From Papaver somniferum (Eukaryota; Streptophyta; Magnoliopsida; Ranunculales; Papaveraceae): a stretch of 64,000 nt of DNA. The notes beneath the pieces were generated by a model. It searched no databases. It was not told where the DNA came from and saw only the letters and a program-made list of their open reading frames with translations. Made by a program: the position numbers and the translations under genes. Where the stretch lies: contig NW_020621603.1 of the NCBI RefSeq assembly GCF_003573695.1, positions 19,083,116-19,147,115 on the forward strand, in the 5' to 3' direction. This document shows, piece after piece, positions 58,695 to 64,000 of the stretch. Within the stretch, counting starts at the first letter, position 1. Every line of letters begins with the position of its first letter.

Positions 58695-59103
58695 AGTCTC
58701 TAAATCCATGATTGATAAGACAACATTCGTATACACAGAATTTCTCGAGCAATTACTCTCAAGAATTCATCAATCTACCAGAACTTATTCGAACTCATCA
58801 GTTCACAGAAAACTTGCAGAAACCTTCAACATATCCACAATCCTTGATCATCATTGATCCCACACAATTCTCAGCTTCCCTCCTACAGATCAACCCATCT
58901 CCCTCTTTGTGACCGAATTGACACTGGAATGGCCATTGACTAGGTTTAGGATGGAGTCCTATAGATTGATCTCTCGAATCTAAGCACTCCCTTTGCAGTG
59001 CATCTGTGTGAGGTTAAGCAGTTTGCTCGGTTGAGGAGTCTCGTTCGCACGCTCGTCTCTTCAATTCCCTGAAAAACCAGCGAACCGTTTTTCCCCATCT
59101 ACA

Positions 59104-60676
59104 TGTTTTTAATTTTATTTTTGGAAAATGAAAGTTAATAATGTGCATTTACTAGTTGGAGATTTTCTAAGAGATTTTCGGTCATTATTTTGGACAAAGC
59201 ATTTCCAGGAATTATGGAAACCGAATCTGGAATATATTGCATATCTTGAGAATATTTTCGGTTTTGGAAATTCCTTGGTGTCCAAACTTTCTTGGTTTAT
59301 AAATATGAAAGTTTGCATTTCGAGCAAACTAATCCTCGTACAACAAGAACTATCTCAGTTGTGCTGCTACTGGTGAAGCCGCCTATTCGGAAAGGAGAGT
59401 AACCTAATTAGGCGAAATCTCTTACGGCCGCTTAGTTTAAAGACTTCTTTGGGATTGAGAAGCTCTATTAGTACCTTTGGTGGGAAACTAGATAATTGCG
59501 GTTTATCCTTTGTTTTCGATTGATTTGATTGACTAACGATGGTTGAACTTTGATTGCACCTAGTTTGTTTATGCTTGAGAATCTTCTCTTCTGATATAAG
59601 ATTCACTCAAACTAGATCGAAGTTTCGACGGGGAACTTTAGACTGTTTGTAGTAAAGACGTATTGTGATAATCCATTGTTAACAGACTCCGTTCAGTGCG
59701 TGATTGATCACAAAATATTCAAGTTGATTGTGTGCAGGTGTTTATTGAAGATCTAAGAAGATTTGAAGACAAAGAAGACTTTGAAGATTTCTGATTTGGG
59801 TTCATAATCTTTGGTGTACACAATACTTGTTTCGGTAAAAGAGGATCCAACTATATTCGGTTTATCCTTGTGGTAGATTAGATTGATTAGTTGTGTAAAT
59901 CGGCATCAATACAATTCTTTGTGATTAAAAGTATTGATTGCAAAATCTTAACAATTACTTAGGTAGTTGATAATAAAATAGATCTAAGAACCTGACGAAG
60001 GAGTTTATTGAGATAAACAGAAGAGTCTTTGTCGAACTCACATCACTTGGTTGAAAAGAGTTGATACCAAACAGATTTGTTGTTCTTTTACTTTTTGGAA
60101 TACGAACCAAAGGAATTGTTCCAAGTACGTGACTTATTACAAGTTGGAGGCGTGGGAATACAGACAGAACTAGGTGAACTATAGGTTTAGTTGCTTGGTC
60201 TCAACTATACGAAGTTGGTTTGATTTTTTATAGCGGCTTAATCCTGAGAGTATTAAATTCTGGACAAGGTCCCGGGGTTTTTCTGCATTTGCGGTTTCCT
60301 CGTTAACAAAATCTTATTGTGTCGTTTATTTTTATTTTCCGCAATTATAATTCTTGTTATTATAATTTAAAGTAAATTACGCAAACGTTAATTCCTATTT
60401 ACTTGATAGTAATCCTATTTGTGTTTGGTTAAGACCGAACCATTTATCAAGTAAAAATACTTCGTTGTTGCATTGTCTCAATCTTGTATCCATAGTCAAT
60501 CACACAAGTTATCTTGTTGTCGTATTGTCTCGATCTCGTATCCATATATGATCACACGAAGTGAACCGATTTGTTGTATTGTCTCGACTCAGTCCATAGA
60601 CAATCACTTTCGGAGAAAGGACTTATAGGTTGAAAATTTTTAGATTGAGGTATATTTGGGTACCCTCGTCTTTTCA
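59104..60676 (+). repeat. F 3' LTR, right portion
   Basis: Matches about 2296-3742 of the 5' LTR from GTTTTTAATTTTATTTTTG through to GGTACCCTCGTCTTTTCA. It has about 120 bp (59838-59960) missing from the 5' copy. The outer end at 60676 abuts chromovirus integrase sequence. Confidence 0.8.
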
Positions 60677-60946
60677 TGGCTTGTCAACGAAGTAAGGGCC
60701 ATGCATAAAATACAGGGTTATATATTCCTCTCCCAGTTTCGGATGCTCCTTGGGAAGATATATCAATGGACTTTGTTCTAGGTTTACCAAGAACTCAAAG
60801 AGCTTGTGATTCATTTTTTGTGGTTGTCAATCCGTTTTCCAAGATGGCACACTTTATTCCGTGTAAGCAGGCTACGGACGTCGTGACTACCGCAAATCAT
60901 TTCTTCCGTGAGATTGTTCATCTACATGGAATTCCCAAAACTAATT
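60677..60946 (+). pseudogene. Chromovirus-type integrase fragment
   Basis: An open reading of about 88 codons with one TAA at 60708. ACQRSKG is the tail of the zinc-binding HHCC part, [17 protein letters not shown] the linker, and [20 protein letters not shown] the start of the core with its first catalytic aspartate. [14 protein letters not shown] leads towards the second aspartate, which is cut off at 60946. The usual VVDRFSKM reads VVNPFSKM. The fragment lies between a plus-oriented F LTR end and an inverted F LTR end, so it is the DNA into which F inserted. Chromovirus (Tekay/Reina/CRM group) is the best lineage guess. Confidence 0.8.
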
Positions 60947-61275
60947 TGAAAAGACGAGGGTACCCAAATATACCACAATCTTAAACTTTTCCACCTATAA
61001 GCCCTCTTACCGAAAGTGATTGTCTATGGACTAAGTCGAGACAATACAACAAACCGGTATTCACACTTTATGTGATCGTCTATTGATACGAGATCGAGAC
61101 AATACAACATCAAAGTGTGATTACTTAATAATATGTTCGGACTTAACCAAACTATATATGATCACTATCAAGTAATATGGAATTAACGTTTGTGTAATTT
61201 ACTTTAAATTATAATAACAACAATTATAATTTCGGAAAACAAAAGTAAATGATACAACAAGATTTTGGTTCGTAA
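60947..61275 (-). mobile_element. Inverted F-type LTR end
   Basis: The reverse complement matches 60302-60676 and 3366-3742: TGAAAAGACGAGGGTACCC at its left edge is the exact LTR terminus. With the preceding F LTR end it forms arms of about 330 bp around the 270-bp integrase fragment. Homology fades near 61275, just before a CACTA-like end. Confidence 0.82.
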
Positions 61276-61281
61276 GAATTA

Positions 61282-62560
61282 CACTACAAACTACATAATC
61301 AGAAGTCATAATTAAAACATAAACCTCCAATTATGAACAATCGGAAGCAAGGGTAACAACTTTTCTTCCGATTACACACAATCGAAAGTCATATTCTAAT
61401 TTTATCTCCCGAATATGCACCAATTTTGGTTCAGAAATTGGTAATTTCATGAGACATATATAATTGGAACAAAACAATCTAACATATCCACCGATTGCAC
61501 ATACCTGGAAGTAAAAAGAATAGCCTTTGGCTTCCGATTAAAACGTAGCCCCAAAATTGGATTTTGCGAAAATCACAAAATTTTCAAATTTTACAACTTA
61601 CATAATCGGTAGTGGGTTGAATTCATCTAACCTACGATTACACACAATTGAAAGACAAATACTATACGGTATCTTCCGATTCTAGGTACCAATTGTGTGT
61701 CCCTACATGTTCTAATTCTCTCTTAAAATCGTAAGGCAACATATACCCTAGCTACTGAATATGTCAATTTTAGGGTTCAGTGGCAAACAACTATGTATAA
61801 TCGGAAGTAATCTATAAAAAATAATTCTCGATTCTGGTCGATGTAACCGAAAACCCTAGAAAATGGTCACAATCGGGAGATAAAATGAAGATCTAACTTC
61901 CGATTCCGGGAAAAAACCGAAAACCCTAGATCTTATTTTCATGGATTCGTCAAATTGAAGCAACATAAACACATAAAACGATAGAAACTTACCTAATTGG
62001 GGTCATTTGCTGGAGAGTTTGATTATCGGAATCACCACCACCACCTACATGAGCGGCTTCATCTTCTTCATGTTCTTCGTGTTCGTCGTCTTCTTCGTCA
62101 TTTGCAGCAATTATACTCGAGCTCTCGTGGGTTCATTAGTTTTAGTCATCGTTTTATAGAAGAATCGACGATATTTTTGATTCGGTGATGAACGACGACG
62201 ATGAATTGAAGTTTGAGAACAAGGGAATATGGTTTTTACTCTCCACAATCAGAATGGAAGAAGAAGAGGAGAAGAAGAGTTGAAAAGAAAAGAAAAGAAA
62301 ATGAAATGAAAGGTTAGGTTTTGGGTGGTTTTCATCGTCGAAAGGTTGTGTCGGCAATTATACAATCGGTAGTAATATGATTATAGACGGTTGCCCCAAA
62401 TTCATTTTTTTGCAAAACCGATAAAAATTGAGTTTTCTACTTTAACAATCGGTAGATATGATATGTTATTATTCTATCGATACACAAAAACTCTATACTA
62501 AAGTACCGATTATTGAAGGGCACTTAGGTATTCTCCGGAAATTTGAACATCCCATAACCG
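61282..62560. mobile_element. CACTA-like DNA transposon remnant with subterminal repeats
   Basis: CACTACAAACT at 61282 resembles a CACTA (En/Spm) terminus. From there about a dozen short motifs of the form AATCGGAAG, ATCGGTAG or the reverse CTTCCGATT recur in both orientations, densely at 61300-61920 and again at 62355-62510. Such two-sided arrays are typical of CACTA subterminal regions. A minus-strand exon-like segment lies between them (62000-62155). No matching inverted terminus or 3-bp duplication was found on the right, so the boundary is approximate and another DNA-transposon class is possible. Confidence 0.5.
61995..62180 (-). pseudogene. Acidic first-exon remnant inside the CACTA-like element
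   Basis: On the minus strand one frame reads ANDEEDDEHEEHEEDEAA, then GGGGDSDNQTLQQMTPI, ending at a good splice donor (AG then GTAAGT, near 61990). The nearest upstream ATG (MTKTNEPTRARV, near 62140) is in a different frame, so either a 1-nt shift occurred or the start is elsewhere. Acidic N-termini of this type occur in plant transposon proteins. No domain is recognised. Confidence 0.35.
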
Positions 62561-63155
62561 TGTCTATGGATTGGGAATACAAAAGTCGCCCCTAATTCTT
62601 TCAGGGTCGCCCCTAATGACGCCAGGTTTATTATTTCATTAAAGCACCACATAAAAATTAAAATGTTGTCACCAGATTTGCATCCCTAAATGCAAAATCA
62701 ATGCCTCAGTATTTCCCCCCAGACATATACAAGTTTCTTAGAATTGGTCGACTTGAGCAGCAACCCTTGTAGGTTGATGCGGCAAATAAACGCACATATT
62801 TTTTTTCAAGCACCACCAACAAGTTGTTTAGAAGATGTTGTCAGCAAATTTAAGAAATCACCGTCTCAGTTTTCTTATAGAGACATACAATTTGCTTAAA
62901 TTTCCCCTAGACATACAAGTCGCTTAACAATGGTTGTGAGCTTAAATAATTGACTGCAGTTTCGAATACATTGATGTTCTGGACTCAGGGAAACATACAG
63001 GCAAAGTTGCCACATCTTAGAAATCTTGCAACTGCAAGTCTGCTAGCTAAACTACATTACTGGAAATTAGAAATTACATTTAATTAATTAAGACAAGAGG
63101 CTTAAGGTCCTTCATGATCTTCAACTGATCGATATCTGCATCTTGCATATGACAG
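62561..63155. other. Spacer and probable 3' UTR of the membrane-protein gene
   Basis: Unique-looking sequence with no supported gene. GTCGCCCCTAAT occurs twice near 62586 and 62608. The part nearest 63155 should be the 3' UTR of the minus-strand gene; no poly(A) site can be fixed. Confidence 0.45.
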
Positions 63156-64000
63156 TCAGACGTCAGTAGTAGCATTCAGTGCAACAGGCTGATAACCTAC
63201 TTTGTCATGACCTTTGACCAAGCTCTGCACCTCCACACTGTCACTACTTGGAGCATTCGATGCTTCAGATTTATCACGGAAATCATACCCACAAAGATGA
63301 TCATTCAAAACCTTCTTATCAACCACTTGATTGTGGTCAGCTTTACAGGCAAAGAAGAATACACTCTGAACTAGTAGCGCCGTGAGATTAACGGACACCT
63401 ACAAGAACAAACACGTCAATCCCAAGAAAAGCTTAACCATGAAATGGTCAGGACTCTGCATCACATACCCAAACACCTTTCCTATAAACCATGTAGCCGC
63501 GAAGTATAAATTTGCTAGTTCGATAGCAATTTTAATTCTCCCTTGTAAGAGTTTCTTACTCTTCTTCATGGCTGCCAATCCATAAACATTTGGTTCAACA
63601 ACAGATATTACACTGGCCAAATGCCATAACGCCATAACATAGAAATGAACAACAAAGTATAGGATACAAGATATGATAAGAAAACCCAACGCTCCCCACC
63701 ACAGAGCTCCTTCATTATTATTTAACGAATCAAAGACATATATAGGAGTGAAGATGATCAAGTAGTAGGTCGTGGCCTTGAGAAGTAAGGCGTATAAGAA
63801 GGTGATCAGAAGATGTTCAAATATGCGAGGAATCACAAAGAGAGTGGAGATTAAGGAAACGGACTTGGATGCATAAAGAGAAGCTACCGTGAAGACAATA
63901 ACGGATGTCGAGAGAAGAGACATGAGGAAAAGGGAAAGGTTGTAGGAGAACTCATGGATTGATTCGGGATAGCGGGTAAGCAAAAGTCGGAGAATGAAAT
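63156..64000 (-). pseudogene. Plant-specific multi-pass membrane protein, partial, with in-frame TAG
   Basis: The frame is open from the window edge (64000) down to TAG at 63399-63401, and continues in the same frame to a stop at 63156. It resembles the plant uncharacterised transmembrane family containing the words ALWHLASVISVVEP, YGLAAMKKSKKLLQG and LVQSVFFFACKADHN...DHLCGYD. Hydrophobic segments lie around NLSLFLMSLLSTSVIVFTV, LLITFLYALLLKATTYYL, FLIISCILYFVVHFYVM, LANLYFAATWFIG and a last one (FLGLTCLFL, TAG, VSVNLTALLVQS) split by the stop. The family continues without a gap across this point, so the TAG looks like a nonsense change. A pyrimidine-rich CTTGTAG resembling a 3' splice site offers an alternative. 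The 5' end is outside the window. Role unknown; the only host-like gene here. Confidence 0.75.

Larger units (their letters stand above)
47253..59103 (+). mobile_element. D: B-like Tat/Ogre-type element lacking its 5' LTR
   Basis: D begins at TAGTCTCTCGGTTG, which matches the sequence just after the primer site of B, so its 5' LTR and primer site are gone. It continues with gag, protease, integrase-tail remnants, antisense-gene remnants, PPT (GCAGGGGACTTAA to 55551) and a 3' LTR 55552-59103 ending CCATCTACA. A solo E LTR is inserted at 50481-52718. About 55 bp of host F LTR expected between the two flanks is also absent, so a deletion removed the left end together with flanking DNA. No target duplication can be seen. 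Confidence 0.82.
55552..59103 (+). repeat. D 3' LTR
   Basis: 3552 bp, TGTTGATGGTG to CCATCTACA. It is related to the B LTR throughout but with its own repeat expansions (55779-56091, 56205-56485, 57961-58262) and only two GC-rich dyad modules. The GAGACATCAATCACGTCACA block is at 58430 and TATAAATA at 58687-58694. No gene. Confidence 0.88.
1782..60676 (+). mobile_element. F: non-autonomous SIRE-like Ty1/copia retrotransposon, multiply interrupted
   Basis: F is the outermost large element. Its parts are a 5' LTR (1782-3742, left end lost), an initiator tRNA-Met type primer site (3745-3755), a copia-type gag (3812-5214), non-coding internal DNA to 7413, then internal DNA resuming at 45956-46076 with a purine-rich tract, and a 3' LTR (46077-47252 plus 59104-60676). 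The 42 kb between 7413 and 45956 is a later insertion flanked by the duplication GAATG. No protease, integrase or reverse transcriptase is found in the F segments, so it could move only with enzymes supplied by another element. The length belonging to F itself is about 8.6 kb. Confidence 0.72.

Noticed and set aside
62154..62357. Ser/Phe-rich minus-strand frame of 67 codons
   Set aside because: Low-complexity reading of an AG-rich tract (GAAAAGAAAAG repeats) next to the acidic exon; no family features.
1..64000. tRNA, rRNA or other structural RNA genes
   Set aside because: None recognised; the tRNA-like words found are only primer binding sites complementary to tRNA 3' ends.

Overview
This is plant nuclear DNA, most likely from an angiosperm with a large, retrotransposon-rich genome. 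The evidence is a stack of plant LTR-retrotransposon lineages (Athila and Tat/Ogre of Ty3/gypsy, and SIRE-like Ty1/copia), primer binding sites matching plant tRNA-Asp, tRNA-Arg and initiator tRNA-Met, GT-AG introns, and one plant-specific membrane-protein gene at the right edge. I cannot name the species from sequence alone.

Layout. About the first 61 kb is one nested retrotransposon stack. I name the elements A to F. (1) A chromovirus-type integrase fragment (60677-60946) is the oldest layer. (2) F, a non-autonomous SIRE-like copia element, runs from 1782 to 60676; its 5' LTR is cut at the left by an antisense E-family LTR (874-1781), which itself ends against an A-type LTR (1-873). (3) A solo E-family LTR (7414-45955, TSD GAATG) sits in F. 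(4) A, a Tat/Ogre-like element (7951-44023, TSD GTAAC), sits in that solo LTR. (5) B, a related Tat/Ogre-like element (14192-40614, TSD CCAGC), sits in A. (6) C, an Athila-like element (19435-31143, TSD TATAT), sits inside the protease gene of B. Separately, the 3' LTR of F is split by D (47253-59103), a B-like element without its 5' LTR, which carries another solo E LTR (50481-52718, TSD AATGG). To the right are an inverted F LTR end (60947-61275), a CACTA-like stretch rich in AATCGGAAG-type motifs (61282 to about 62560), a gene-poor spacer, and the 3' part of a minus-strand multi-pass membrane-protein gene (63156-64000).

Coding content. Only C keeps a long pol frame (reverse transcriptase, RNase H and part of integrase), and its gag, protease and integrase are frameshifted. 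B and D share a gag-protease plus integrase C-terminus layout with no reverse transcriptase, which implies a non-autonomous family that spread with trans-acting help. B also carries, antisense between its pol remnant and 3' LTR, a five-exon gene for a plant mobile domain (PMD) protein, with its own TATA box and a probable non-coding first exon. All its coding exons join in phase 0, and a single TGA interrupts the PMD core. This antisense cargo gene is the most interesting object in the window. Other notable structures are a 75-bp satellite-like array inside A, CCAAT-containing dyad arrays in the A LTRs, and GC-rich dyad modules in the B LTRs.
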